A stretch of 64,000 nt of DNA from Pseudomonas maumuensis (GCF_019139675.1 NZ_CP077077.1:1860001-1924000); one strand, 5' to 3'; shown: positions 11,561 to 32,638, counted from the stretch's first letter. Program-made: numbers and translations. Notes: generated by a model from the letters alone, not told the origin.

Positions 11561-12112
11561 TCAGGCTGCGCCCGGCGGCAGGCTCAAGGGCAGCAGGCGG
11601 GCGGTGTTGCGGGCGTCTTCCAGGGCCCGGTGCTGCTGCCCGGCAAACTGCAGGCCGGCCAGTTGCAGGGCGCTGTTCAGCCCCGCCGGGCGCTGCAGGT
11701 GGCGGGCCTTGGCGAAACGTTGCTTGAGGTTGATATGCGGCAGTTGCTCCAGCAGGCTGCGCACATGATGCAGTTGCCATTCCTGCAACAGTTGCTTGCG
11801 GTCGTAGTCGCCCCAGCTGACCCACGCCTGCAACTGTGCATGGTGCGGCTGCAGCCACTGTTCGAACTGGCGCCAGACCAGGTCGAATTTCTCCGCGTCA
11901 TCGACGTTGGCCTGGGTGATGTGCGTCAGTTCGCAGCAGAAAGGCGTCAACTGCGGCCGCCGCCTGGGGCGCACGAAACGCTGGAAGTGATCGACCTCGC
12001 GCCCTTCGCGGGTGACCAGGCTCGCGCCGATTTCAATGATTTCCATCTCCGTGATCGGCCAACCGCCGTTGTCGGTAGTGGCTTCCAGGTCGATCACCAA
12101 CCAGTGGCCCAT
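11561..12112 (-). CDS. DEDDh-type 3'-5' exonuclease
   Basis: Predicted exonuclease of 183 residues in the RNase T/DNA polymerase III epsilon superfamily, resembling KapD/ERI-1-like proteins. Seen: ExoI motif VIDLEATTD (acidic DxE) near residue 8, the ELTHIT segment, an SWGDYDRKQL ExoII-like motif, and HRALEDARN (ExoIII His and Asp). The ATG at 12112 (MGHWLVIDLE) is chosen: it has GGGAG about seven bases upstream and puts ExoI at the usual place; the open frame upstream has unrelated sequence. Acts on nucleic acid; the specific substrate cannot be inferred. Confidence 0.85.
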   Translation of the reverse strand: MGHWLVIDLEATTDNGGWPITEMEIIEIGASLVTREGREVDHFQRFVRPRRRPQLTPFCCELTHITQANVDDAEKFDLVWRQFEQWLQPHHAQLQAWVSWGDYDRKQLLQEWQLHHVRSLLEQLPHINLKQRFAKARHLQRPAGLNSALQLAGLQFAGQQHRALEDARNTARLLPLSLPPGAA

Positions 12113-12296
12113 GCCAGGCTCCCTTTCAATGCACAAAGGCCGGCGCGCTCGCCCGAGCACGCAGGTCAGTGGAGCGTAGCCAAAGTCGAGGCCCACGACA
12201 TCCCCTGGCACTTTGGCATATTCGGCGGTTGTGCCCGTGTGGGAAAACGCCTAGCTTAGGCGCATTCAGGCCCCTACCCGTGATGAGTGTCCCGAC

Positions 12297-13097
12297 TTGA
12301 TCCCACTGCTCAGCGTCAAGGTTTCGTCTTCCCTGCTGTTGTTCGCCGCAGTATCGCTGGGCGGTGCGGCGTGGGCCGACGAGGTGCTGGAAGTGAAGAT
12401 CGGCGCGGCGCACTTCCCACCCTATACCGTGCGCCCCGAGCAGGGCGCCGATACGGGTTTGTTGCCGCAGTTGGTCGAGGCGTTGAACCGTTTGCAGCCC
12501 CAGTACCGTTTCGTTCTGGTGCCCACCTCTATTCCCCGGCGCTTTGGCGATTTCCAGCAAGGTCGCACCGATATGGCGATCTTCGAGAACCCGCAGTGGG
12601 GTTGGCAGGAGATTGCCCACAAGACCGTGGACATGGGATTGGAGGATGCCGAGATCTTCGTCAGCCGCCAGCAGGCCGGGCGTGACCAGCACTACTTCGA
12701 CGATCTCGAAGGCAAGCGCTTGGCACTGTTCAATGGCTATCACTACGCCTTCGCCGATTTCAACCCGGATCCAGCTTGGTTGAAGAAGCGCTACCGGGCG
12801 ACCCTGACCTATTCCCACGACAGTAACCTGAACATGGTCGAGCGCGGGCGTGCGGACATCGCCCTGGTCACGCGTTCGTACCTCAGCGATTTTCTCAAGC
12901 GCAATCCGGACAGCGCCAGCCAGTTGCTGGCCTCGCAACGGGTCGACCAGGTCTACCATCACTACGCGCTGCTGCGCCCCGGGGCGTCCATCAGCCCCGA
13001 GGCGTTCGCCAACCTGTTGCGCCGGTTGCGCGAAAATGGCGAGCTGCTGCGGATCTTCCAGCCCTACAAGATTACCGTCGAGGCGCCGCACGACTAA
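12297..13097 (+). CDS. Periplasmic solute-binding-like protein (SBP_bac_3 type)
   Basis: Exported protein of 266 residues with a signal peptide (hydrophobic stretch at about 10-24, AWA-DE cleavage) and the two-lobed amino-acid-binding-protein fold suggested by KIGAAHFPPYTV near the start, GLLPQLVEALN, and RADIALVTRSYL. No permease or ATPase genes adjoin it, so it may act alone or with a distant partner. The only start preceding the signal peptide in this frame appears to be TTG at 12297; ATG and GTG codons nearby are out of frame. Ligand unknown. Confidence 0.75.
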   Translation: MIPLLSVKVSSSLLLFAAVSLGGAAWADEVLEVKIGAAHFPPYTVRPEQGADTGLLPQLVEALNRLQPQYRFVLVPTSIPRRFGDFQQGRTDMAIFENPQWGWQEIAHKTVDMGLEDAEIFVSRQQAGRDQHYFDDLEGKRLALFNGYHYAFADFNPDPAWLKKRYRATLTYSHDSNLNMVERGRADIALVTRSYLSDFLKRNPDSASQLLASQRVDQVYHHYALLRPGASISPEAFANLLRRLRENGELLRIFQPYKITVEAPHD

Positions 13098-13170
13098 ATT
13101 ACGGCAGAGCTGTCGCGTTCTCTCAGGTGAACGCTATGCCCGGTCGACGAATGACCCGCAGGAGCGTGCG

Positions 13171-13698
13171 TCAGCTCAGACGGCTGCTCTTGCGGCAGTG
13201 GATCAGCGCATCGCGGATCATGAAGTTGACCAGCGTCGGTGAGACCCCCAGTTCCTTGGCGATGTCTTTCTGCGGCACGCCATGCAGGCGGTACATCTCG
13301 AAGGCGTAGCGGGTACGCTTGGGCAATTCGTCGAGGGCGTCGGCGATGTGTTCCAGCGTGGCGAGGTTGATGTGGGTGGCTTCGGGTGAGGCGTTCTGGA
13401 TGACCACGTTCATCCCTTCCTCCTCGCTGCCGGAGTACCTGAGTTCCATGGCCTGCTTGCGGTAGTGATCGATGGCCAGGTTGCGCACGATCTGGAACAG
13501 GTAGCTGAGCTGGGCCTTGAACGATGAGGTGATCTGCGGGGCGGCGCTGAGCCTGAAGAAGGCGTCCTGCACCACATCCTCGGCGCGCGAGCGGCAGCCA
13601 GTGATGCGGGCTGCGATCTTGACCAGGATGCTGCGGTTGTCGACGAATGCCTGGAGTAATGGTGAATCGCACTTACTTGTGGATAGTTGTTCCGCCAT
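13171..13698 (-). CDS. pvdS: Pyoverdine ECF sigma factor PvdS
   Basis: Iron-starvation sigma factor that directs RNA polymerase to pyoverdine promoters (IS boxes). 175 residues; segments such as LLQAFVDNRSILVKIAARI, VVQDAFFRLSAAPQITSSFK and YRLHGVPQKDIAKELGVSP match PvdS closely (sigma region 2 at about 20-95, region 4 at about 115-165). The ATG at 13698 (MAEQLSTSKC) has AAGGTG six bases upstream; the in-frame GTG three codons earlier is part of that ribosome site, so it is rejected. Transcribed away from pvdL and controlled by a Fur box overlapping its -35. Known to be released by FpvR when the receptor is empty; fpvR is not in this window. Confidence 0.96.
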   Translation of the reverse strand: MAEQLSTSKCDSPLLQAFVDNRSILVKIAARITGCRSRAEDVVQDAFFRLSAAPQITSSFKAQLSYLFQIVRNLAIDHYRKQAMELRYSGSEEEGMNVVIQNASPEATHINLATLEHIADALDELPKRTRYAFEMYRLHGVPQKDIAKELGVSPTLVNFMIRDALIHCRKSSRLS

Positions 13699-13765
13699 GG
13701 AAATCACCTTGTCTCAAAGAGGAGAGGGAGCGCACCTCTTAAGGAGGCTTCCTACGACGTGCGAC

Positions 13766-13794
13766 AAACTATTCGTAATGATAATGATTGTCAA
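13766..13794 (-). promoter_or_regulatory. pvdS promoter (-35 TTGACA, -10 TAGTTT)
   Basis: On the minus strand a perfect -35 TTGACA (13789-13794) is followed after 17 bases by a poor -10, TAGTTT (13766-13771). Position and spacing suit the vegetative sigma factor, and the overlapping Fur box explains iron repression. Confidence 0.6.
13774..13792. promoter_or_regulatory. Fur box at pvdS
   Basis: CGTAATGATAATGATTGTC agrees with the 19-base Fur consensus GATAATGATAATCATTATC at 15 of 19 positions. It covers the spacer and part of the -35 of pvdS, so Fe-Fur binding would block polymerase. This is the expected entry point of iron control for the locus. Confidence 0.88.
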
Positions 13795-13900
13795 ATACGA
13801 AAGTTAATGAGTTTCTATCCATTTTGGTTCTAAGCTTCAGCCTGTAAAACGCTTCAACATTCGCCTCTGCATCCGGCCTTGGCAGCCTTCCCGACGACCC

Positions 13901-13924
13901 TAATTTCTTCCCCTGCCCATCCGT
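13901..13924 (+). promoter_or_regulatory. PvdS (IS) box of pvdL
   Basis: TAATT (13901-13905), 16 bases, then CGT (13922-13924). The known PvdS promoter consensus is TAAAT about 16 bases before CGT; one base differs here. It lies about 95 bases before the pvdL start. Confidence 0.8.
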
Positions 13925-14017
13925 TCCCCTGTGTACATCTCGGCTGCCGAACACTGCCCGCCTGTCGTGCGCGGGCCAGTCAGGCGCGACTCACCCAGAC
14001 ACTGGCAGGAACATTCC

Positions 14018-26965
<12,948 letters not shown>

Positions 26966-26969
26966 AGGT

Positions 26970-27022
26970 CATTGCGGGGCAAGTCGCATGGGCGCACCGC
27001 CTATGCGACTTGCCCCGCAATG
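26970..27022 (+). terminator. Rho-independent terminator of pvdL
   Basis: Arms 26970-26989 and 27003-27022 are perfect 20-base complements (CATTGCGGGGCAAGTCGCAT and its reverse complement), followed by TTTT. It closes pvdL and adjoins the end of the convergent dsbG. Confidence 0.85.
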
Positions 27023-27025
27023 TTT

Positions 27026-27784
27026 TCAGCGTTTGCCGAGGATCTTCCCGAGCATCTCCGGCCGCGGCGCGCCTTGCTGGCTCTGCAACTGCCCCTGCTC
27101 GTCCTGATAGAAGATCGCCGGCGTTGCCGCCAGGCCCAGTTCCTCCATCAGCGCCAGATTCGCCTCGAGCTTCTTCTGCACCGCCTCCGGCACCTTGTCC
27201 AGCGCCTTGAGCGTGCTGGCCTTGCCGGCCTTCTCGTGTTCCTGCAAGGCCTTGGCCGGGTCTTTGGCCGCCAGCAACGCGGCGGACTTGCCCGGGCTGT
27301 CCTCGCGGATGATACCGACCATGATGTGGCGCAGTTGCACCTTGCCCGACTCGACCCAAGGCCGGGCTTGTTGCCAGAACATGTTGCAGTAGGGGCAGTT
27401 GGGGTCGCTGAACAAATAGACGGTGCGCGGCGCGTCGACCTTGCCGTCCTGGATCCAGGCGGTGTTTTCCATCTTCGCCCAGACGGCCTTGCTCATCGGT
27501 GCGTACACCAGCTTTTCCAGCGGCTCGGCGCTGAGGTCCTTGCCTTGCTCGTCGAACAGGCTGCCGACCAGAACGTGTTTGCCGTCGGGGGTCAGGTACA
27601 AGGCGATGCCATTGTTGTGGTACTCGGCGGCATAGCCGCGCAGCCCGTTGGGAGCGTCGAAGCTGCCCTTGATCACGGCACCCTTGGCCTGCAGCTGCTG
27701 GATCGCCTTGGGTAGTTCTTCGGCGTGCAGCAGGGGGGCGGCAAGCAAGGTGAGGGTCAGGGGCAGCAGCGCATTCAGTCGCAT
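27026..27784 (-). CDS. dsbG: Thiol:disulfide interchange protein DsbG
   Basis: Periplasmic disulfide isomerase/sulfenic-acid reductase of the DsbC/DsbG family, 252 residues. Signal peptide at 1-21 (LLHA-EE), N-terminal dimerisation domain, then a thioredoxin fold with active site CPYC at 130-133 in the context DPNCPYCNMFW. The ATG at 27784 has AAGGA about seven bases upstream and gives the signal peptide. Last gene of dsbD-tlpA-dsbG; one base separates it from the tlpA-like stop. In P. aeruginosa the equivalent operon dsbDEG is induced by copper through DsbRS. Confidence 0.93.
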   Translation of the reverse strand: MRLNALLPLTLTLLAAPLLHAEELPKAIQQLQAKGAVIKGSFDAPNGLRGYAAEYHNNGIALYLTPDGKHVLVGSLFDEQGKDLSAEPLEKLVYAPMSKAVWAKMENTAWIQDGKVDAPRTVYLFSDPNCPYCNMFWQQARPWVESGKVQLRHIMVGIIREDSPGKSAALLAAKDPAKALQEHEKAGKASTLKALDKVPEAVQKKLEANLALMEELGLAATPAIFYQDEQGQLQSQQGAPRPEMLGKILGKR

Positions 27785-27785
27785 G

Positions 27786-28616
27786 TCAGTTTCCTTGTGG
27801 GGCGGGCGCATCGGCGCGTTCGAAGGGTTCCAGGGCGTGGCGCAGGCTGGCGCGCGACAGTTCGCCCAGGTGGCTGCCGACCAACCGTCCTTCGGCGTTG
27901 TAGAACAGCGTGGTGGGCAGGGCCATGGAGCCGACCTTGCGGGCCAGCTCGCCGGTGCCGTCGAACAGCACATGGGAGAGGGTCAGGCCGGTGGTGGCCA
28001 TGAAGGTGCTGACGTTCTCGGGAGTCTCCCCTTGATTGACGAACAGGAAGGTTACGTGGGGATAGTCGTCCTCGGCCTGTTGCAGCACCGGCATCTCGCG
28101 GCGGCAGGGAGGGCACCAGGTGGCCCAGATGTTGATGACCAGCGGGCGACCGCGGTAGTCGTGCAGGGCCACCGCCTGCCCGCGGCTGTCGCGCAGGCTT
28201 ATCTCGGGCAGTTCGGTGCCTTTGCTGTAGAGATGGCTGGCCAGGCTGGCGAGCCCCCAGAACAGGGCGCCGCTGAACAGCGCCCAGCCCAGCGGGCGGC
28301 GCAGGCCCGGGCGGCGCCAGCCTTGCCACAGGGTGCCGAGCACGATGCCCAGCAGCCCGCCCCAGAGCAGGAAGCCGCCGTCACGGATATCGATGATTTG
28401 CAGCAGGTCGTCGCGGTACATCGGCCAGTAGGCCAGGACGAAGCCCAGACGGGCGAACAGCAAGCCCAGCAGGAACAGGTTGAACAGTGCCGACTCCGGG
28501 TTTTCGCCGCCGCGCTTGGCGACCCGCCATCCAACCAGGCTGGCGATACCCAGCGCGGCAAGCAGCAGCAGGTGGTTGAGGGCCATGGTCAGCGGCCCGA
28601 GGGTGACGGTGAGCAT
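27786..28616 (-). CDS. Membrane-anchored TlpA/DsbE-type thioredoxin with an Lgt-like N-terminal domain
   Basis: 276 residues combining a membrane part with four predicted helices (about 10-125) and a C-terminal TlpA/redoxin domain with active site CPPC at 168-171 (IWATWCPPCRREMP). The membrane part contains ARLGFVLAYW and IDIRDGGFLLWGG, reminiscent of prolipoprotein diacylglyceryl transferase folds. It probably receives electrons from the adjacent DsbD and reduces periplasmic thiols; P. aeruginosa work calls the middle gene dsbE. Start ATG overlaps the dsbD stop (TGATG), chosen over an upstream in-frame extension inside dsbD. The function of the membrane part is not known to me. Confidence 0.85.
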   Translation of the reverse strand: MLTVTLGPLTMALNHLLLLAALGIASLVGWRVAKRGGENPESALFNLFLLGLLFARLGFVLAYWPMYRDDLLQIIDIRDGGFLLWGGLLGIVLGTLWQGWRRPGLRRPLGWALFSGALFWGLASLASHLYSKGTELPEISLRDSRGQAVALHDYRGRPLVINIWATWCPPCRREMPVLQQAEDDYPHVTFLFVNQGETPENVSTFMATTGLTLSHVLFDGTGELARKVGSMALPTTLFYNAEGRLVGSHLGELSRASLRHALEPFERADAPAPQGN

Positions 28617-30334
28617 CAGCCTTGGCTCCTGGTTTGGGTCCAATGCTGGAGGAATCCGGCAGCGTCGATTTCACCGGTGATACGCCGGGCGCGGCGTTCC
28701 TCGCCCTCCGGGCCGACCCAGATCAGGCTGGGCGGGCCCGGAACCTGGTAGCGTTGCAGCAGCTCGCGGCTGGCCGGTGAGTCGGCGGTCACATCCAGGC
28801 GCAGCAGGTGTACGCCGTCAAGGCTGGCCTGGACATCGGCACGGGCGAACACCTGTTTCTCCATGACTTTGCACGCCACGCACCAGTCGGCGTAGTAGTC
28901 CACCAGTACCCACTGCCCACGTTCCTTGGCGGCATCGAGTTCACGTTGCAGCTCGGCCGGTGCGCGGACGGTGACAAAGGCGTCGTGGCCGCTGGCGGGG
29001 GCCGCGGCCGTGCTCTTGCCGGCAAAAGGCTGCAAAGGCTGCCACACATCGTTGCCGCCGGCTGCGGCGCCGACCAGCAACAGGCCACCCCACAGCGCGC
29101 CCAGCAGGGGGATCGCACGCAAGGCGGGCAGGCGCTGCAGGGCAGGCCAGGCGGCCCAGCCCAGGGCGATCAACCAGGCGCCGGCAAGCGCCAGTACCAG
29201 CGTTTCCGGCAGCAGGCCGCGCACGGTGTACAGGGCCATGGCCAGGAACACGAAGCCGAACAAGCCCTTTACCAGGTTCATCCAGGCGCCCGGGCGTGGC
29301 AGGTAGCGGTTGCCCAGGGTGACCAGCAGCAACAGCGGAACGCCCATGCCCAGGCCGAGGGCGAACAGTACCAGCGCCCCTTGCAGTACGTCGCCGCTCT
29401 GGGCGATGAACAGCAGCGCGCCGGCCAGTGGCGCGGTCATGCAGGGGCCCAGCAGCAAGCCCGACAAGGCGCCCAGCAGCGCCGCGCCATACAGGTTGCC
29501 GCCTCGGGTGCCTTGCCCGGCGCGGTCCAGGCGGTCACGCAGGGCGACCGGCAGTTGCAGTTCGAAAGCGCCGAACATCGGCAGGGCCAGGAGCACGAAC
29601 AAACCCGCCAGGCTGCCCAGCAGCCAGGGTTGTTGCAGCCAGGCCTGCAGGCTGGCGCCCAGCAGCGCGGCGATCACCCCGAGTGCGGCGTAAACCAGGG
29701 CCATGCTCAGCACATAGACGCCGGCCAGCCACCAGCCGCGCCGGGCGCTGGCGCCATTGCCCAGGACCAGCCCGGCGAGTATCGGCAGCATCGGCAGCGA
29801 GCAGGGGGTGAAGGCCAGCAGCAGGCCCAGGCCGAAGAAGGCCAGCAGGCTCCAGGCCAGGCCGTCCTGCTGCAGGGTGCCGGCCAGGGCCTGGTCGCTG
29901 GCCTGGTCGGCAGCCGGTGTTGCCGCAGCCGCCCCGCCAAGGGCGATCGGCGTGGTCTGCGGCGGGTAGCACAGGCCTGCGTCCGCGCAGCCTTGCCAGC
30001 CCAGGCGCAGTTCACCGCTGGCGTTGGCCGGCAGCAGCAGCTCGAGTTCGGTGCGATAGACCGCGCTGTCACCGAAGAACTCGTCGTGGTGGTTCTCGGC
30101 CTGGGGTAGGGGCGGATGCTGCTCGGGGGGCAAACCGTCGAATTTCAGGCGCTTCTGGTAGAGGTAGTAGCCGTCCTGGATCTGGAAATGCAGGCGCATC
30201 TGGCCGTTTTCCAGGCGCTCGTGGGTCAGTACGAAGGCTTCGTTCACCGGCAGGAAGTCCGGTTTGACCGCAAAGGGGTTGGCCTGGAGCGGGCCGGCGA
30301 GCAGGAATGTCAGGAAAAGCAGGAGAACACGCAT
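28616..30334 (-). CDS. dsbD: Thiol:disulfide interchange protein DsbD
   Basis: Inner-membrane reductant conduit, 572 residues. Signal peptide (1-18), periplasmic nDsbD domain with the Cys pair CADAGLC near 116-122, a membrane domain with FTPCSLPMLP and GPCMTAPLAG bearing the two transmembrane cysteines, and a C-terminal thioredoxin domain with DWCVACKVME. It moves electrons from cytoplasmic thioredoxin to periplasmic partners, here the TlpA-like protein and DsbG encoded next. Divergent from dsbR. Probably the second dsbD of the genome (paralogue DsbD2 in P. aeruginosa). Confidence 0.94.
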   Translation of the reverse strand: MRVLLLFLTFLLAGPLQANPFAVKPDFLPVNEAFVLTHERLENGQMRLHFQIQDGYYLYQKRLKFDGLPPEQHPPLPQAENHHDEFFGDSAVYRTELELLLPANASGELRLGWQGCADAGLCYPPQTTPIALGGAAAATPAADQASDQALAGTLQQDGLAWSLLAFFGLGLLLAFTPCSLPMLPILAGLVLGNGASARRGWWLAGVYVLSMALVYAALGVIAALLGASLQAWLQQPWLLGSLAGLFVLLALPMFGAFELQLPVALRDRLDRAGQGTRGGNLYGAALLGALSGLLLGPCMTAPLAGALLFIAQSGDVLQGALVLFALGLGMGVPLLLLVTLGNRYLPRPGAWMNLVKGLFGFVFLAMALYTVRGLLPETLVLALAGAWLIALGWAAWPALQRLPALRAIPLLGALWGGLLLVGAAAGGNDVWQPLQPFAGKSTAAAPASGHDAFVTVRAPAELQRELDAAKERGQWVLVDYYADWCVACKVMEKQVFARADVQASLDGVHLLRLDVTADSPASRELLQRYQVPGPPSLIWVGPEGEERRARRITGEIDAAGFLQHWTQTRSQG

Positions 30335-30382
30335 GTCGACGCCTTGGCAGAACTTTGAAGGAGGCCATGCTGGCCTTGGGTT

Positions 30383-30398
30383 ATTAACTGAAGGTTAA
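30383..30398. promoter_or_regulatory. Candidate DsbR box near dsbD
   Basis: Direct repeat with 11-base period: on the minus strand TTAAC-N6-TTAAT. OmpR-family regulators commonly bind such tandem half-sites. It lies about 50 bases upstream of dsbD. Assignment to DsbR is inference. Confidence 0.45.
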
Positions 30399-30488
30399 GC
30401 TGGTCCTAGGACTGCCGCGAGCGTTGCAGCGCCTGGCCGCTGTTCGGCCCGATGCTATCAGCCCGACGAACATCTCCAAACCGGTTCA

Positions 30489-30504
30489 TAATCCCCCCTT
30501 AATC
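30489..30504. promoter_or_regulatory. Candidate DsbR box near dsbR
   Basis: Exact direct repeat TAATC-N6-TAATC (30489-30493 and 30500-30504), again an 11-base period, 44 bases ahead of the dsbR start. Likely an autoregulatory OmpR-type site; not verified. Confidence 0.45.
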
Positions 30505-30547
30505 ACGAATCGGTGCAATGCCATCTTCCCCACCCAGGAGACCCCCC

Positions 30548-31231
30548 ATGCACGTTCTGCTCTGTGAGGACGACGACCTGATCGCCAGCGGCATCTGCGC
30601 TGGCCTTTCGGCCCAGGGCCTGACCGTGGACCGGGTGGCCAGCGCCTCGCAGGCCCGGCAGATGCTGCAGACCGCGAAGTTCGACGTGATGATCCTCGAC
30701 CTGGGACTGCCCGACGAAGATGGCCTGAAGTTGCTGCGCCGCCTGCGCCAGCAGGGCGAGGTTCTGCCGGTATTGGTACTCACCGCCCGTGACGCGATCA
30801 CCGACCGAGTCGATGGCCTGCAGGCCGGCGCCGACGACTACCTGCTCAAGCCCTTCGACCTGCGCGAACTGGCTGCTCGTCTGCACACCTTGTTACGCCG
30901 TGTGGCTGGGCGGGCGGTGAACGTGATCGAGCATGGCCCGCTGCGGTACGACCCCAGTAGTTGCGAGGCCTCTCTGGCTGGCCGGCCACTGGACTTGTCG
31001 CGGCGCGAACAGGCGCTGCTCCAGGCGCTGCTGCAGAACCCGGGGCGTGTACTGTCCAGCGAGCAGCTCAAGGATTGCGTCTACGGTTTCGGCGACGAGG
31101 TCGAAAGCAATGCGCTGAACGTGCATATCCACCACCTGCGGCGCAAGCTGGGCAACAGCATCGTCGAAACAGTGCGCGGGCTCGGCTATCGCCTGGGGCC
31201 GGCCCAGGCGCCGGAGGAGGCCGCATCATGA
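30548..31231 (+). CDS. dsbR: OmpR-family response regulator DsbR
   Basis: Two-component regulator of 227 residues: receiver domain 1-115 with acidic pocket CEDDD, phospho-acceptor Asp51 (MILDLGLPDEDG) and Lys in YLLKPFD, then a winged-helix DNA-binding domain ending VETVRGLGYRLG. The ATG at 30548 has AGGAG seven bases upstream; an upstream in-frame start would add ten family-unlike residues. Overlaps the kinase gene by four bases (ATGA). Gene order dsbGED-dsbRS matches the copper-responsive DsbRS system of P. aeruginosa, so control of the divergent dsb operon is strongly suggested. Confidence 0.92.
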   Translation: MHVLLCEDDDLIASGICAGLSAQGLTVDRVASASQARQMLQTAKFDVMILDLGLPDEDGLKLLRRLRQQGEVLPVLVLTARDAITDRVDGLQAGADDYLLKPFDLRELAARLHTLLRRVAGRAVNVIEHGPLRYDPSSCEASLAGRPLDLSRREQALLQALLQNPGRVLSSEQLKDCVYGFGDEVESNALNVHIHHLRRKLGNSIVETVRGLGYRLGPAQAPEEAAS

Positions 31232-32550
31232 GCCTGCGGGTACGCCTGTCGCTGATCCTCGGCAGCGTCTTCATCGTCATCTGGGCACTGGCGGCGGCCT
31301 GGATGCTGCGTGACCTGCGCCAGCAGATGATGTTCTCCCTCGACCAGCGGCTGGTGGCCTCGGCGCGCATGGTCGCGGGGTTGATCGACCAGTTGCCACA
31401 GCCCTTGGCCGCCAAGGGTCAGGACGCGCATTTCTCCGCCGACCAGTTCAGCGTGCCGGATGGCATGGCCTGCCAGGTCAGCTCGTTGCGCGGCGAGATC
31501 CTCGCCAGCAACCACAAGCACGATGGCGCCATGGACGACGAGCGCAGCGGGTTCCGTGACCAGACCATCGATGGCGCCTCATGGCGTACTTTCACCTACA
31601 ACCATGGCGACGTGCGCATCACCACCGCCGATCGTCACCAGGAGCGCGAGGCGCTGAACCAGTCGATCCTGCTGGCGGCCTCGGCGCCAGTGTTGATGGC
31701 CCTGCTGGGCAGCCTGGGGTTGTTGTGGATCGGCCTGGGCAAAGGCTTGGAACCGCTCAACCGGATGCGTGACGCCTTGCGCAGGCGCCGCGCCGACAGC
31801 GTTGATCCCTTGCAGGTGTCCGGCCTGCCCAGCGAACTGCAGCCGTTGCTCGATACGCAAAATCAGCTGTTCCTGCGCATCGCCCAGACCCTTGAGCGCG
31901 AACGCCGCCTGACCGACGACGCCGCCCACGAGCTGCGCAGCCCGTTGACCGCGATCAAGACCCACCTGCAGGTGGCGCGCATGACCGACGGCGCGGTGCG
32001 CGAACAGGCCCTGGAACACGCCGAGCAGGGCGCTGACCGCATGCACCGCACGTTGGAGCAGTTGCTGATGCTGGCGCGGGTCGAAGGCAGCCTGTCGTTC
32101 GATGATGGCGTGCAATGCAGCGCCGCTCAGGTCGCCCGACAGGCCATCGAGGATGCCGGGGGCGGCGACAACCGACGTATTCACCTGCACCTGCCCGAGG
32201 CGGCGGCCAAGGTCTACCTGAGCATGCCGGCGCCGCTGGCGGTGGCGGCACTGCGCAACCTGCTGGACAACGCCCTGCGCCATGGCGGCGATGCCGCCGT
32301 GGAGCTGGATGTGCAGGCGCAGGACGGCCAGGTGGATTTCCTCGTGCGCGACCATGGTCCAGGTATTGCGCAGGGCGATCTCGAACACCTGACCGAGCGT
32401 TTCTGGCGCAACGGCCAGAGTGGTGGCTGCGGCCTGGGCCTGGCGATCGTCCAGGCCATTGTCCAGCGCTGCGCCGGCAGCCTGCGTTTCGACAGCCAGG
32501 CCGATGGCTTGCGGGTTTGCCTGCAGGTACCGGCGCGCTCGGGCAGTTGA
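31228..32550 (+). CDS. dsbS: Sensor histidine kinase DsbS
   Basis: Membrane kinase of 440 residues. First helix at about 6-28, periplasmic sensor domain ~29-145, second helix ~147-172, then dimerisation/phospho-acceptor region with His234 (DDAAHELRSP), N box RNLLDNALRHGG, and G boxes DHGPGIAQGD and CGLGLAIVQAI. The sensor domain holds a single cysteine, residue 82 (GMACQVSS); P. aeruginosa DsbS is reported to sense copper through Cys82, so identity and position agree well. Several periplasmic His (67, 96, 98) could also bind metal. Confidence 0.92.
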   Translation: MSLRVRLSLILGSVFIVIWALAAAWMLRDLRQQMMFSLDQRLVASARMVAGLIDQLPQPLAAKGQDAHFSADQFSVPDGMACQVSSLRGEILASNHKHDGAMDDERSGFRDQTIDGASWRTFTYNHGDVRITTADRHQEREALNQSILLAASAPVLMALLGSLGLLWIGLGKGLEPLNRMRDALRRRRADSVDPLQVSGLPSELQPLLDTQNQLFLRIAQTLERERRLTDDAAHELRSPLTAIKTHLQVARMTDGAVREQALEHAEQGADRMHRTLEQLLMLARVEGSLSFDDGVQCSAAQVARQAIEDAGGGDNRRIHLHLPEAAAKVYLSMPAPLAVAALRNLLDNALRHGGDAAVELDVQAQDGQVDFLVRDHGPGIAQGDLEHLTERFWRNGQSGGCGLGLAIVQAIVQRCAGSLRFDSQADGLRVCLQVPARSGS

Positions 32551-32614
32551 TCCGCTGGGCGTTGGCTGGCTGGTGTTGAGGCCGCGTCGGCGTAACAAAT
32601 CCTACGCCAACCGC

Positions 32615-32638
32615 TAAATCCGCAGCTCGCTGAAGCGT
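32615..32638 (+). promoter_or_regulatory. PvdS (IS) box of pvdH
   Basis: TAAAT (32615-32619), 16 bases, CGT (32636-32638): exact consensus. About 85 bases ahead of the pvdH start and downstream of dsbS, so pvdH has its own iron-starvation promoter. Confidence 0.88.

Larger units (their letters stand above)
13699..14017. other. pvdS-pvdL divergent regulatory region
   Basis: 319 bases holding the Fur-controlled pvdS promoter on the right-to-left side and a PvdS-type promoter for pvdL on the other. AT-rich between 13770 and 13860. No gene is evident. Confidence 0.8.

Noticed and set aside
13799..13900. Second Fur box or PvdS box in the pvdS-pvdL region
   Set aside because: AT-rich but no match good enough to either consensus beyond the two already listed.
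26966..27030. Thioesterase remnant after pvdL
   Set aside because: The frame ends after the last carrier domain with an immediate terminator; PvdL normally lacks a thioesterase.
30961..31227. Upstream extension of dsbS inside dsbR
   Set aside because: The ATG at 31228 overlaps the dsbR stop and starts the first membrane helix; the upstream residues do not look like a kinase.
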